From positions 3,078,501-3,142,500 of the forward strand of contig NZ_CP137636.1 in assembly GCF_036670015.1 (NCBI RefSeq): a DNA stretch of 64,000 nt. The letters run 5' to 3'. The notes beneath the pieces were generated by a model that saw only the letters and a list, made by a program, of their open reading frames with translations, did not search any database and was not told the origin of the DNA. Source of the DNA: Niallia sp. XMNu-256. GTDB taxonomy: Bacteria > Bacillota > Bacilli > Bacillales > Cytobacillaceae. Within the stretch, counting starts at the first letter, position 1; each line of letters begins with the position of its first letter. Position numbers and translations under genes: made by a program. Of the stretch, positions 25,950-35,598 are shown in pieces.

Positions 25950-26065
25950 TGATTGGATGCTGTTCACACAGACATAGCCTAAAACGGATTTAGTCTGTGT
26001 TCACTTTCGGAGCTTTACAGGCAGTTGATTCCCCACCTATTTTCTTTTATTGTACTCAGAATTAG
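25950..26065 (+). repeat. Family A repeat fragment
   Basis: Matches the right half of the family: ACGGATTTAGTCTGTGTTCA, TTCGGAGCTTTAC, CAGTTGATTCCCC and CTTTTATTGTACTCAG. The left end and the TTAAGCCTGATAAA end are absent or degraded. It lies between pstS and the pbpA terminator and accounts for most of this 364-bp gap. Confidence 0.7.
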
Positions 26066-26082
26066 GCAATCAGCTTAAGCAC

Positions 26083-26117
26083 AAAAAATCCTGCCACATT
26101 TATCTGTGGCAGGACTT
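26083..26117 (-). terminator. Terminator after pbpA
   Basis: On the minus strand TCCTGCCACA pairs with TGTGGCAGGA, followed by TTTTTT. Confidence 0.9.
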
Positions 26118-26128
26118 TACCTATCATT

Positions 26129-28300
26129 TTATTCTTCTGGTGTAGATTCTTCAATATTTGTTTCGGCCTCTGTCGTTGAGTTCGGTTCTTCTACCGGTGT
26201 GTTTGAAACGCGTTGCTTTTTTAACTCAAAGTACGTGTCAAATACCCTTTCAGCAATCGTTAAATTAGAGCCAGGGTTTCTTCCACCTTGGTATGCCCAT
26301 GGTACCATTACTGCAATCGCGATTTCAGGATTATCTGATGGGGCATAACCAACAAAGCTAATCGACGTAACTTCACTCATTCGGTATTGCTTTAAGGGTC
26401 CATCATAGAAAGCCTCAGCTGTACCGGTCTTCCCAGCTGGTGAATAATCTTTGTTACGGAAGGTACTATAAGCCGTTCCTCCGCTTTCTTGTGTAACTTT
26501 TTCAAATCCTAATTGTACACGCTCAATCCAGCCTGGTTCTAAATCTAATCGATTTAAAACTTTAGGTTGAATTTCTTGTACAATCGGGCCAAGCGTGTTA
26601 TCAAGTTGGGGCTCACGAATTTCTTTAACCATATGAGGCTCCATACGGTAGCCTCCATTTGCAATGGTAGATACATATTGAGCAAGCTGCATAGTTGAAT
26701 ACGTATCGTATTGTCCCACCGAATAGAACATTAGTTCTCCTGGCTGGGTTGCATTCCCTTTATACCCATTTTGTTCGTTCGGTAAGTCGATTCCTGTACG
26801 TACCCCTAACCCAAATTGGGAGAAATGTTGTCTCATCGTATCAAAGGCATCAAAGTTTATCTTCAGGGAAGCACCTGGAACGTAACGACCATCAGCAATT
26901 CTAATGGCTGTATGGGCCATATAAATATTAGAAGAAAATTTTAAAGCTGTTACATCATTAACAGATCCTAAGTTTTTCCATGATCTGAATTGCTGACCTC
27001 CAATTCGGATTGGTGTATCATAAATAACCGTTCCTGGAGAGATGGCACCTGTCTGAAATCCGGTTAAGATCGTTGCTCCTTTTACAACTGACCCTACGGT
27101 ATAAGTAGTTGTAAAGGTTCCGAGTGCATCATCCACCATTTTTGTTTGACCCGTTTTATCGTCCCTTACAATTTTTTTACCGGCTAAAGATTTTATCTGA
27201 CCTGTATTTGGATCCATTAATACCACATACGCTCGATCAAGTAGTTTCGTATTTCCTTGTGCTTTGGCAGCTCGTAGTTCTTCTTCAATAATGGTTTCTA
27301 CTGCCCGTTGTAAATCCATATCAATCGATAAAACGAGATCTCTTCCTCTTTGCCCTTCTGAAATAATTTCTGAACTAACAATTTTCCCAGATTGGTCAGT
27401 AATGTTTTTCTTTTTGGCCTTTTGCCCTTGCAATACATCTTCATATTGCTTTTCTAAATAACTTGTTCCCACACGGTCATTTCGACTATATCCACGTGAT
27501 AAGTAATAATCAATTTGTTCGGCAGGGAGACCTTTGTCAGAACTTGTTACACCACCCAAAACCGATTTTAGCGTATCTTCATATGCATAAGATCTAATCC
27601 AATCTGTAGTTGTATCAACCCCTGGAAGGAGTTGCAGATTTTCACTAACAATCGCAAATTCCTCTGCAGTGACATCTTTATTTTTAACAATTTGTGGAGT
27701 GAACTTATAACCGCTCGTGAATTCTCGATAGATCGCTAAAACCTCTAAGTCGTGATCTGATAATTTATTTAAATCTTCTTCTGTAATTCGGTCTAAAGTA
27801 AGCTTGTAGACTTGGGAGTTATACTCCTCTTCCTCTTCATATTTCTCTTTTAACTCTTTCAATTCTTTTTCTGATATCTTTTTCTCTGCCTTTTCCTTGT
27901 TTTTCAGGATCCAAAAATCCTTCTTATCTCTAAGCGTTACTTTGTCTGTTTTTTTATGAATTAATTTAGCAAGTCTCCCAGCAACTTCTAGCATTTCCTT
28001 TTGACTCGCACCATTATTTGTATAAGTAATTGCTTTTTCAGGAACGTTGTCAACAACAATATTGCCATTTGTATCATACATCTTCCCTCGAGGGACAGGA
28101 TTATTAACTGTAACATCTTCAGTTCGTTCGATTTCACGTTTATAGTCTTCTCCATAAACAATTTGAACGACACCGAGACGAAGGATTAAAACCGAAAACA
28201 ATAAAAAAACGACAAAAAAGAGCATATTTAAACGAAACGGGATATGTTTCTTCTTCTTTTTCTTCTTGTTCAAATAATCTTCACTTCCTTTACTACCCAT
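26129..28300 (-). CDS. pbpA: Class B penicillin-binding protein PbpA (PBP2a)
   Basis: 723 residues (B. subtilis 716). A short Lys-rich cytosolic start (NKKKKKKKH), one membrane helix (about 24-45), the dimerisation domain and the transpeptidase. Active-site motifs are SVVKG (SxxK, near residue 400), SSN (near 455) and KTGTAEAF (near 620). It crosslinks side-wall peptidoglycan with RodA during elongation. Upstream of pst as in B. subtilis. Confidence 0.95.
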   Translation of the reverse strand: MGSKGSEDYLNKKKKKKKHIPFRLNMLFFVVFLLFSVLILRLGVVQIVYGEDYKREIERTEDVTVNNPVPRGKMYDTNGNIVVDNVPEKAITYTNNGASQKEMLEVAGRLAKLIHKKTDKVTLRDKKDFWILKNKEKAEKKISEKELKELKEKYEEEEEYNSQVYKLTLDRITEEDLNKLSDHDLEVLAIYREFTSGYKFTPQIVKNKDVTAEEFAIVSENLQLLPGVDTTTDWIRSYAYEDTLKSVLGGVTSSDKGLPAEQIDYYLSRGYSRNDRVGTSYLEKQYEDVLQGQKAKKKNITDQSGKIVSSEIISEGQRGRDLVLSIDMDLQRAVETIIEEELRAAKAQGNTKLLDRAYVVLMDPNTGQIKSLAGKKIVRDDKTGQTKMVDDALGTFTTTYTVGSVVKGATILTGFQTGAISPGTVIYDTPIRIGGQQFRSWKNLGSVNDVTALKFSSNIYMAHTAIRIADGRYVPGASLKINFDAFDTMRQHFSQFGLGVRTGIDLPNEQNGYKGNATQPGELMFYSVGQYDTYSTMQLAQYVSTIANGGYRMEPHMVKEIREPQLDNTLGPIVQEIQPKVLNRLDLEPGWIERVQLGFEKVTQESGGTAYSTFRNKDYSPAGKTGTAEAFYDGPLKQYRMSEVTSISFVGYAPSDNPEIAIAVMVPWAYQGGRNPGSNLTIAERVFDTYFELKKQRVSNTPVEEPNSTTEAETNIEESTPEE

Positions 28301-28391
28301 TCCTTCTAATATTAAAAGAAATTTTTCAAGAATACCACTAAAATATATATTAAAGCACTTTTTCCATACCTGTATCTAAGTATTTTATCAA

Positions 28392-28419
28392 CAGAAAAGA
28401 GAGGCTTTTAGACCTCTCT
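28392..28419 (-). terminator. Terminator overlapping the end of the MFS gene
   Basis: On the minus strand AGAGAGG and CCTCTCT pair around the stop codon and TTTTCTG follows. The T run is short. Confidence 0.6.
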
Positions 28420-29640
28420 TGGTTTAACATTGAATTTTACACGTCTGATAAAATAATAGATAAACGTATGCCCTGCTCCAAGTACTAAAAATAAAATCGG
28501 AAGACTTCGTTCAATATCCATTGTGCTTACCATTACGATAAATAATAAGATAGATACTACTCTTCCAGCATTTAAATATACTTCTCTAACCACGATATAT
28601 TCGATCCTCATTTCAGCAGCTTTCCACCCGGTCCCGATTACATCAAACGTAATAGACGAATAAGGAACAAGCAATAATGGATAGGCAATGGCAATAGTAA
28701 CCGCATAAATGATTAGCCTCGTATATGTAACATCAAATGCAATTAGGAAAAGCGCCGCATATAACAAAACCCCACCTATTAATATCGACTTTAAGCGCTG
28801 ATCCTTTTTGATTACGCGCGATACAGCAAAATAACTTATAAACGAGACACCTGAATTGACTAATCCATATTTTCCAAGAGCCATCTCAGTTCCAGTTGAG
28901 AGGAAAACTAAGACGGATATCATAAAGGCAAAAATCCCTTCTCTTAACCCTTGGCAGACATGAGCATTGGTGACCATTTTCCAATTATAGTTATTTTTCC
29001 GCTCTGCTAGAATTCGTTTAAATGCATATTTTCCATGTGCAGGTCGTCTTTTTATAAAAAAACTAAGAACAACCGCTAAGGCAAATAGTGTTAAAGAAAT
29101 TCCGAAAACAATCGAATAACCAGTTGATTTCGATAGTCTTGAAATGATATACCCCGCTGCGATAGGACCAACCATTCCACCAGCAGATGCAAGAATTCCT
29201 AAAAATCCATTAAAAAAATCTCTTGTTTCTGGCTCTGTTATTTCAAATGTTAGCAGGTTGAAAGCTAACCAGTAAAAACCATAACCTACCCCTAAAACTG
29301 CTCCTAGTAGCAATAAAAATTTAGCTGCATCTGAACCAAATGCCAAAACACTCAAATAAAACATTGCCAAGAAGATGACACCGATTCTTAAAACGATGAC
29401 CCTGTCTACTTTTTTTGCCATTCTTCCAGCAAAAATAAAAGTTAGTGGTTGAGCGATTACAGATGCTAAATTATAGAGTCCAATATCGATAAAGTCCCCC
29501 GTTTGTTTCCATAAATAAATATTCACGAACGTATTCGACAGGGCGACGCTAAGGGAATAGAGTCCCCCAATCAAAAGCAATAAAACTAGATCTTTCGTTA
29601 AATCAATTTCACCGAACAAGTGTTTTTTGAATTTACTCAT
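28408..29640 (-). CDS. yqgE: Major facilitator superfamily transporter YqgE
   Basis: 410 residues with about twelve membrane helices. The loop after helix 2 has GRMAKKVDRVIVLR, the usual MFS motif A. Position directly upstream of pbpA matches B. subtilis yqgE. The substrate is not known. The sodA gene that neighbours it in B. subtilis is not here; fnr is found instead, on the other strand. Confidence 0.88.
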   Translation of the reverse strand: MSKFKKHLFGEIDLTKDLVLLLLIGGLYSLSVALSNTFVNIYLWKQTGDFIDIGLYNLASVIAQPLTFIFAGRMAKKVDRVIVLRIGVIFLAMFYLSVLAFGSDAAKFLLLLGAVLGVGYGFYWLAFNLLTFEITEPETRDFFNGFLGILASAGGMVGPIAAGYIISRLSKSTGYSIVFGISLTLFALAVVLSFFIKRRPAHGKYAFKRILAERKNNYNWKMVTNAHVCQGLREGIFAFMISVLVFLSTGTEMALGKYGLVNSGVSFISYFAVSRVIKKDQRLKSILIGGVLLYAALFLIAFDVTYTRLIIYAVTIAIAYPLLLVPYSSITFDVIGTGWKAAEMRIEYIVVREVYLNAGRVVSILLFIVMVSTMDIERSLPILFLVLGAGHTFIYYFIRRVKFNVKPREV

Positions 29641-29714
29641 TTAAAAACTCCCCTTTGTCTATAAGGGGTAGTTTTAACAAATTAAATACCATTATTCAAT
29701 GAATCCTAAAGTTG

Positions 29715-29876
29715 CTCAATTTAGTCAAATTCCCCGTCGAATTTGCGTCCGGAGTCTCAGGCTTTTTCAGTTAGTGCTAGAACTCTAACCAAAATCAAAG
29801 ATTAGCCCACCTATCTTCTTTTATTCTACTTAAAATCTTAAGTGGGGTTTTACCCCCGTTAAGCCTGATAAATTGT
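29715..29876 (+). repeat. Composite repeat: family B left module and family A right end
   Basis: CAAATTCCCCGTCGAATTTGCG (about 29719-29740, split hairpin) is the family B left module. CCCACCTATCTTCTTTTATT and GTTAAGCCTGATAAA (29862-29876) are the right end of family A. The two families are fused or nested. The rest of the 29641-30036 gap holds the fnr leader; no clear FNR site was seen. Confidence 0.65.
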
Positions 29877-30036
29877 CACGATTGTAGAAAAAGAGTGTGA
29901 TGGTAATGATATAAGTCATATAATGTTCCTTATTTGTCATAATTTCGTGCTAGACGATATTGCCTAGAAGTTTATTTTTTGATTAAATCATTTTAGGGAG
30001 ACGATTTATTTTTGTTACATTAAAGGGGTGTAGAAA

Positions 30037-30741
30037 GTGCAAAACACAATGGAATTGAATATTTCCCTTTACAGTTTGTTAATCCAATATTTTTTTGATA
30101 AAGAACCTATACAAAAAATACCTATTGGTTCCTATTTATTTCAAGAAAAAGAAGAAGTTGAAAATATTTATTTATTATTAAACGGGACAGTTTCTATTGG
30201 TAGAGTTCATGTGAAAGGCAAGGAATTTACTTTAAAAATTTTAAGCGGAGAAGAAGTCATTATCGAATATGAACTATTTAAGCAACACCCTACTTATCAC
30301 TTTTTTGCTAAAACACTTTCAAACTGTGATGTCTTAGTCATTAAAAGAACTCAATTTGAGGAATATGTCTTAAACGAGCCAAGTATCCTCGCAGCTTTAT
30401 CCAATTATTTGTGCACGAGATATATTAAATCTCAAATTAAATGTCAAGATTTAATTATGAATGGAAAAAAAGGTGGACTATATTCGATCCTGATTCGATT
30501 ATGTAATAGCTACGGAATCGTTACAGAAAATGGAATACTTATCGATTTGCCTATTACCCATCAGGAATTAGCGAATTTAACATTTGGCACAAGAGAGGTC
30601 ATTCAAAGAATGCTAAAAGAGCTTAGAGAAAAAGACGTCATTTTCTATGACCACCAACGATTTACAGTAAAAAATCTAGCCTATTTAAAACGTGAAGTAG
30701 ACTGCCAAAACTGCAGTAAACAAATTTGTGGATTAAACTAA
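30037..30741 (+). CDS. fnr: Fnr, oxygen-sensing Crp/Fnr-family regulator
   Basis: 234 residues. An N-terminal cyclic-nucleotide-type domain (1-120), a dimer helix, and a winged helix with THQELANLTFGTREVIQRML (about 178-197). The C terminus carries C223, C226 and C231 in CQNCSKQICGLN, the CxxCxxxxC spacing of Bacillus Fnr, whose [4Fe-4S] cluster is also bound by an aspartate (D138 is a candidate here). It switches on anaerobic respiration genes when oxygen falls. The start is GTG eight bases after AAAGGGG; an ATG four codons on is possible. Confidence 0.92.
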   Translation: MQNTMELNISLYSLLIQYFFDKEPIQKIPIGSYLFQEKEEVENIYLLLNGTVSIGRVHVKGKEFTLKILSGEEVIIEYELFKQHPTYHFFAKTLSNCDVLVIKRTQFEEYVLNEPSILAALSNYLCTRYIKSQIKCQDLIMNGKKGGLYSILIRLCNSYGIVTENGILIDLPITHQELANLTFGTREVIQRMLKELREKDVIFYDHQRFTVKNLAYLKREVDCQNCSKQICGLN

Positions 30742-30748
30742 ATTTTTA

Positions 30749-30793
30749 CGGTGATCAGGACTATTTTAATTAGAACTGACCACCTTTTTTATT
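30749..30793 (+). terminator. Terminator after fnr
   Basis: GGTGATCAG pairs with CTGACCACC (one mismatch) and is followed by TTTTTTATTT. Confidence 0.75.
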
Positions 30794-30889
30794 TCATAAA
30801 ATTGTACAATTAATTTCTAAAACGGTACAATGATGTATTATTACAACTAGATTTTTTCGATAAAGATCAATCTTCAAAGGATGTGTCAA

Positions 30890-31663
30890 ATGAATATTTT
30901 TAAACAGCTAATTGTCAGTTTATACTCCCCCAAACAAATATCAACCTTTCGTAAGCAAGGGATTGGCAAAACAATCTTGTATGTATTTTTACTTATGTTC
31001 GTATCTCTATTACCTACATTCTATTTATTTAGTACAACGATTATAAATGAGATTGAAAACCTTCAAGATACGCTAAACAATGACTTACCGCCATTTACAA
31101 TTGAAAATGGCGAACTCATATCCGAGGAATTGACCCCGATAACTATTAATAAAAACGATTTAACGATTTTATTTGATAGTACTGGGACAGTCACAAGTGA
31201 AGACGCTGGCAATACAACAAACTCGATTTATATCTTGAAAAATGAAATCATTTATACGTTTGCTGGTCAATCACAATCAATGCCTTATTCGACTTTTACT
31301 GGTATGACAATCACAAAAGATGACTTAATTGACTTAACTTCAACATTGGACAACATACTGCCCATTTTTATCCCAATCTTATGTTTAGTGATCTACTTAT
31401 TTTCAACTGCCAGCAAATTAATCGGTATCTCTTTTTTAGCCCTAATCGGCCTCATGTTAAAAAACATGCTGGGAAAAGACTTGAAATATGGACAGTTATG
31501 GCGACTTTCAGCCTACAGCGTCACATTACCAACAATCTTCTTTATGATTATGGAAGCATTAAAAACCATTGTTCCAAGCGGTTTTCTCATCTATTGGTTT
31601 GTCGCAATCATTATGCTTGTCCTAGTCATGAAGGAAATTCAATCATCAACCTCTGAAAATTAA
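30890..31663 (+). CDS. yqgB: YqgB, DUF1189 membrane protein
   Basis: 257 residues from ATG 30890, eight bases after AAAGGA. An N-terminal helix (about 30-50), an extracellular domain (50-150), then about three C-terminal helices. MNIFKQLIVSLYSPK is typical of DUF1189. Function unknown. A terminator follows. Confidence 0.85.
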   Translation: MNIFKQLIVSLYSPKQISTFRKQGIGKTILYVFLLMFVSLLPTFYLFSTTIINEIENLQDTLNNDLPPFTIENGELISEELTPITINKNDLTILFDSTGTVTSEDAGNTTNSIYILKNEIIYTFAGQSQSMPYSTFTGMTITKDDLIDLTSTLDNILPIFIPILCLVIYLFSTASKLIGISFLALIGLMLKNMLGKDLKYGQLWRLSAYSVTLPTIFFMIMEALKTIVPSGFLIYWFVAIIMLVLVMKEIQSSTSEN

Positions 31664-31673
31664 TTATAAAGTG

Positions 31674-31717
31674 AAGATGTCTAGACCCACTAAGTGGATG
31701 CTAGACATCTTTTTTTG
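31674..31717 (+). terminator. Terminator after yqgB
   Basis: AAGATGTCTAG pairs with CTAGACATCTT, with a T8 run after it. Confidence 0.9.
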
Positions 31718-31792
31718 AACCCTCCTTACACCTGTTCTAGTTTCACTTGGACAAGCATAAGAATAAGTGATACTGGAAACAGGGGGATAACT

Positions 31793-32119
31793 ATGAGGCG
31801 CCTAGTTGCATTTTTAGTCATAATAATGGTTCTTTATGTCATTTATTTCGATTTAAGTCATGGTACACTTCCTGCTGTTACAACAGAGCAAAAAACTGAG
31901 GTGAAGAATGATCGTGCTCAGTCATTGCCCTATTTTGAAAAGACCGTTCAAAATGGTGACACTGTCCTCTCTATCATCGAGAATCAATTAGAAGATTCAA
32001 TACCTGTTCCAATTACCGAAGTCGTTTCCGATTTTAAAAAACTAAATGATAATCTGCCACCACAAGAAATCCAATCTGGCAAGAAGTATAAATTTCCTGA
32101 CTATCACGGGGAAGACTAA
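31793..32119 (+). CDS. yqfZ: LysM-like single-pass protein YqfZ
   Basis: 108 residues from ATG 31793, which follows CAGGGGG; the longer upstream frame has no such site. One N-terminal membrane helix (about 3-20) and a C-terminal LysM-like region (TVQNGDTVLSIIENQ to GKKYKFPDY). The position beside ispG is that of yqfZ. It probably faces the cell wall. Confidence 0.85.
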   Translation: MRRLVAFLVIIMVLYVIYFDLSHGTLPAVTTEQKTEVKNDRAQSLPYFEKTVQNGDTVLSIIENQLEDSIPVPITEVVSDFKKLNDNLPPQEIQSGKKYKFPDYHGED

Positions 32120-32156
32120 CATGGAAACATCTTTCTGGAAACAATCTTTTATAAGA

Positions 32157-32290
32157 TCAAATTCGCCCGTAGAATTTGTAACCAGTAATTTTTTTCAGGG
32201 CTCAAAACACCACATCCTATAGCTTCGCCTGACTAGGATGTCTTGTCCGTCGTCGAGTTGACCGATAAACTACCCTTTTTATAGATATGG
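32157..32290 (+). repeat. Family B repeat variant
   Basis: The left module TCAAATTCGCCCGTAGAATTTG (about 32157-32178, read as two halves CAAATTC and GAATTTG) is followed by the internal module GACTAGGATGTCTTGTCCGT and a CGATAAA end. The TTAACTTCAT core is not present in full. It lies between yqfZ and ispG. Confidence 0.65.
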
Positions 32291-32394
32291 GGGACATCTG
32301 CTGAATAAAGTTATGCCTTGTCAATTTCCTAATATCATTGCTACAATAATATAGATACACATAGATATGATTTTTTAAAAGGAGCGAATCACCA

Positions 32395-33501
32395 TTGAGT
32401 GAGATTATACATCGTACAAAAACAAGACCAGTGAAGGTTGGTAATTTAACAATTGGCGGAAGCAATGAACTTTTCATTCAAAGTATGACAATGACAAAAA
32501 CACATGATGTTGAAGCAACCGTCAACGAAATCAACAGACTTGAAGAAGCAGGTTGTCAAATTGTTCGTGTTGCGTGCCCGGACGAGAGAGCAGCAAATGC
32601 GATTGCTGAAATTAAAAAAAGAATTAACATTCCACTTGTCGTAGATATTCATTTTGATTATAAATTAGCGTTAAAAGCTATTGAGGGCGGAGCAGATAAA
32701 ATCCGAATTAACCCAGGTAATATTGGGAGACGTGAAAAAGTGGAAGCTGTAGTGAAAGCAGCTAAAGAACGAGGAATTCCAATTCGTATCGGTGTTAATG
32801 CAGGCTCCCTCGAAAAGCGGATTCTTGAGAAATATGGCTACCCTACTGCAGATGGTATGGTTGAAAGTGCCCTGCATCACATTAAAATTTTAGAGGACTT
32901 GGATTTTCACGATATCATTGTATCGATGAAGGCTTCTGATGTAAATTTAGCGATTGAAGCATACGAGAAAGCTGCACAAGCATTTGATTATCCACTTCAC
33001 CTTGGAATTACTGAATCCGGAACACTGTTTTCTGGGACCATTAAAAGCGCGGCTGGTTTAGGTGCGATCTTAAGTAAAGGAATTGGAAATACCCTACGTA
33101 TTTCACTTAGCGCTGATCCGGTTGAAGAAGTCAAAGTGGCCCGGGAGCTACTAAAATCATTTGGTCTTGCCTCGAATGCAGCAACTCTTATTTCTTGTCC
33201 AACTTGCGGTCGAATTGAAATTGATTTAATTAGCATTGCCAACGAAGTTGAAGAGTATATTTCAACAATTAAAGCACCTATTAAAGTGTCTGTTCTCGGC
33301 TGTGCTGTCAATGGCCCTGGTGAAGCAAAAGAAGCGGATATTGGAATTGCAGGCGCCAGAGGAGAAGGATTACTTTTCCGTAAAGGAAAGGTTGTTAGAA
33401 AAGTACCTGAGGAAACAATGGTTGAAGAATTGAAAAAGGAAATTGACATACTTGCCCAAGAATATTACGCAAAACAAGAAGAAGAAAAACAAAAAGCATA
33501 A
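32395..33501 (+). CDS. ispG: 4-hydroxy-3-methylbut-2-en-1-yl diphosphate synthase IspG
   Basis: 368 residues. A TIM-barrel N-terminal part ([22 protein letters not shown]) and a C-terminal iron-sulfur domain with LISCPTCGR and [11 protein letters not shown] supplying three cluster cysteines. It makes HMBPP in the MEP isoprenoid pathway; ispH, the next enzyme, lies at 40218. The start is TTG after AAAGGAG. B. subtilis yqfY equivalent, with a strong terminator downstream. Confidence 0.97.
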   Translation: MSEIIHRTKTRPVKVGNLTIGGSNELFIQSMTMTKTHDVEATVNEINRLEEAGCQIVRVACPDERAANAIAEIKKRINIPLVVDIHFDYKLALKAIEGGADKIRINPGNIGRREKVEAVVKAAKERGIPIRIGVNAGSLEKRILEKYGYPTADGMVESALHHIKILEDLDFHDIIVSMKASDVNLAIEAYEKAAQAFDYPLHLGITESGTLFSGTIKSAAGLGAILSKGIGNTLRISLSADPVEEVKVARELLKSFGLASNAATLISCPTCGRIEIDLISIANEVEEYISTIKAPIKVSVLGCAVNGPGEAKEADIGIAGARGEGLLFRKGKVVRKVPEETMVEELKKEIDILAQEYYAKQEEEKQKA

Positions 33502-33502
33502 A

Positions 33503-33536
33503 AAAAAAACGAAGGCAACATCGCCTTCGTTTTTTT
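33503..33536 (+). terminator. Bidirectional terminator between ispG and yqfX
   Basis: AAAAACGAAGGC pairs with GCCTTCGTTTTT, flanked by an A run and a T run. Confidence 0.9.
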
Positions 33537-33554
33537 ATTTTATCTAGCCTACCA

Positions 33555-34175
33555 TTAAAAAAATGGGAGGACAAATATCCCCAGCAGTAAGGAAATGGCA
33601 CCAATCGTAATCGCCCAGCTTCCGGTTTTCGAACCTCTGCCACGAGCAATAAATCCTAAAACAATCCCCGTTATTCCAAACAGAACCGGAAAGACAAACA
33701 AGGATAAGATTGATAGGGCCAGTGCAGCCAGACCCATTCCAGTGCTTCCTTCTTTTGCTTCACCTTGATTACGTGTACCGCTACCTTGTTTCGCTCCTGT
33801 TAACGGCGGTGCTATTTCTGCCGCAGTTTCCTCCTGAAAGCCTTCTGTCCCATTAAAGCCTTCATTAGAAAACTGCCTTACATTCCTTTGTTCTAGGCTG
33901 GCATAAAGTTGTTCTCGGCTTGTATCTTTCTGATTTTGACTTACATTATTTTGAGTTTGATCATTTGTATAACTTTGCCCTGTATAACCATGTGTATGAT
34001 CATTTGTATATCGCTGCTCTTTATAACTTTGAGTTTGACTTGTATTATCTTGAGCTTGGCTTGTATAACTTTGAATTTGACTTGTATTATTTTGAGCTTG
34101 GCTTGTATTATCTTGAGCTTGGCTTGTATTGCCTTGACTTTGATCAGTACGCTGTCGTTCGTCTAGATCTGCCAC
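33555..34175 (-). CDS. yqfX: YqfX family protein with expanded Q/N/S/T repeat domain
   Basis: 206 residues from GTG 34175 (start VADLDERQRT), set because GGGGGA lies six bases upstream; the longer TTG frame has none. The C terminus (about 145-206) holds the family signature: two membrane helices with GLAALALSILSLFVFPVLFG (split at the Phe) and GFIARGRGSKTGSWA. The N-terminal 130 residues are low complexity, with repeats of the type TSQAQDNTSQAQNN and KEQRYTNDHTHGYTGQ. The B. subtilis protein is about 129 residues, so the repeat domain is an expansion. Function unknown. Confidence 0.78.
   Translation of the reverse strand: MADLDERQRTDQSQGNTSQAQDNTSQAQNNTSQIQSYTSQAQDNTSQTQSYKEQRYTNDHTHGYTGQSYTNDQTQNNVSQNQKDTSREQLYASLEQRNVRQFSNEGFNGTEGFQEETAAEIAPPLTGAKQGSGTRNQGEAKEGSTGMGLAALALSILSLFVFPVLFGITGIVLGFIARGRGSKTGSWAITIGAISLLLGIFVLPFF
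33930..34140 (-). repeat. Degenerate tandem repeat inside yqfX
   Basis: Units near 21-24 bp based on CTTGTATTATCTTGAGCTTGG and variants (plus strand) repeat across this span, encoding TSQ-(A/T/I)-Q-(D/N/S)-(N/Y). The unit is variable, as in hypervariable minisatellites; copy number may differ between strains. Confidence 0.7.
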
Positions 34176-34307
34176 ATGAATTCCCCCGCTCTCATAAGCT
34201 GATTCGTTCAATCATAATTGAACTGCCTTCGGATGTACGTGATGCCCAACCCGATAGGCCTTTCTATTTTGTGCGGAAGGTATCGCTTTTACAATAGCAA
34301 ATTTTAT

Positions 34308-34745
34308 CTATCGAGGAATATTTTTCAAATCCTTAACTGAGCACTCAGGACAGTTCCCATATATTTCAAATTTATGACCTGAAATATCAAACCCCTTTAA
34401 ACTTTCTGTGAGATCGTCCATTGGACAGGTTTCGATTTCCTTTGTTTTTCCACATTGGAGGCAAATAAAGTGATGGTGATGCTGATCATGAGAACAAGTC
34501 AGACGAAAATGTTTTTCTCCTGATAGCTCTGTCATCTCGACAATTCCAAGGTCAGCGAATAAAGATAAATTTCGATAAATCGTATCAAAGCTTAACCCAG
34601 GATACTGATCTTTAAGAAGATCTAAAACCTCTTTTGCTGTTAAATATTTATTGTAATCAGCAAATAACTGGAGCATTTCTTCTCTTTTCCCTGTATGCTT
34701 ATAGCCCTTCTCCTTTAGTAAGGTCATGGCTTCATTGACATTCAT
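34308..34745 (-). CDS. zur: Zinc uptake regulator Zur
   Basis: 145 residues from ATG 34745, preceded by GAGGTG; the upstream ATG frame is not conserved. Fur-family winged helix (residues 1-80, [11 protein letters not shown]) and the metal-binding [15 protein letters not shown], plus GNCPEC; four cysteines (ICLQC and NCPEC) make the structural zinc site. Represses zinc uptake genes with zinc bound. It is downstream of znuC and znuB, in one transcript direction with them. Confidence 0.96.
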   Translation of the reverse strand: MNVNEAMTLLKEKGYKHTGKREEMLQLFADYNKYLTAKEVLDLLKDQYPGLSFDTIYRNLSLFADLGIVEMTELSGEKHFRLTCSHDQHHHHFICLQCGKTKEIETCPMDDLTESLKGFDISGHKFEIYGNCPECSVKDLKNIPR

Positions 34746-34755
34746 TGTATACACC

Positions 34756-35598
34756 TCAAACCTTTCTTTTTAACAACCATTTTTTGACTAAAATGGATAT
34801 GATCAATTGAATAATCGAAATGATAACAATCGTACCACCTGGAGCTAAGTCCAAATAATATGAAATAATCAAACCGCCAAGAACCGAAGTTTCTCCAAAA
34901 ATAATTGAATAGAGAATCGTCTGTTTAAATCCATTTGCAAGTCTAATTGCAGCTGCCACAGGTAAGGTCATTAGTGAAGAAACGAGTAAAACCCCTACAA
35001 TTCTCATCGAGGAGGCAATCACAAGGGCAACCATAATAATAAATAGCAAATGAAGTCCTTTTACTGGAAGCCCAGAAGCCTTTGCATGTTCTTCATCAAA
35101 CGAAATAATAAACAGTTCTTTATAGAGTAGAATAACAAGGGCGATTACAAAAAGACTAATGATTAAAATCGTCCATAAATCTTGCCTGCTTACAGCTGAC
35201 ACACTCCCAAATAAATAGCTAAAAAGATCCGTATTGAAGCCATCGGCTAATGAAATAAACAATACACTTAACCCGACTCCACCTGACATAATAATCGGAA
35301 TCGCTAGTTCTTCATAATGCTTATAAACCGTTCTCAACTTTTCAATGAATAGAGCACCTGCAACCGAAAAAAACATTCCCATATAGATCGGATTTAACTT
35401 CACACCGGGTAGATATTTTTTTTCAAATAATAAGCTCGCCGCAATTCCAGCAAGTGTTACATGGCTAAGAGCATCTGCAATTAATGATAATCTCCTTACG
35501 ACTACAAAGACACCAATTAGCGGGGCGATGATGCCAATAATGATCCCTGTAAAAAAAGCATTTTGTAAAAATTCATATTGAAGGAGTCCTGAAATCAT
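34756..35598 (-). CDS. znuB: Zinc ABC transporter permease ZnuB
   Basis: 280 residues, about eight membrane helices, ABC-3 family ([20 protein letters not shown] near the start is the family signature). Forms the membrane channel of the ZnuABC zinc importer. It overlaps znuC by 4 bp (ATGA) and lies 10 bp from zur. The znuA binding-protein gene is not in this window. Confidence 0.93.
   Translation of the reverse strand: MISGLLQYEFLQNAFFTGIIIGIIAPLIGVFVVVRRLSLIADALSHVTLAGIAASLLFEKKYLPGVKLNPIYMGMFFSVAGALFIEKLRTVYKHYEELAIPIIMSGGVGLSVLFISLADGFNTDLFSYLFGSVSAVSRQDLWTILIISLFVIALVILLYKELFIISFDEEHAKASGLPVKGLHLLFIIMVALVIASSMRIVGVLLVSSLMTLPVAAAIRLANGFKQTILYSIIFGETSVLGGLIISYYLDLAPGGTIVIISIIQLIISILVKKWLLKRKV

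Noticed and set aside
33909-34297. Two overlapping plus-strand frames with repetitive Ile/Leu/Tyr sequence
   Set aside because: They are shadows of the tandem repeat in yqfX on the other strand.
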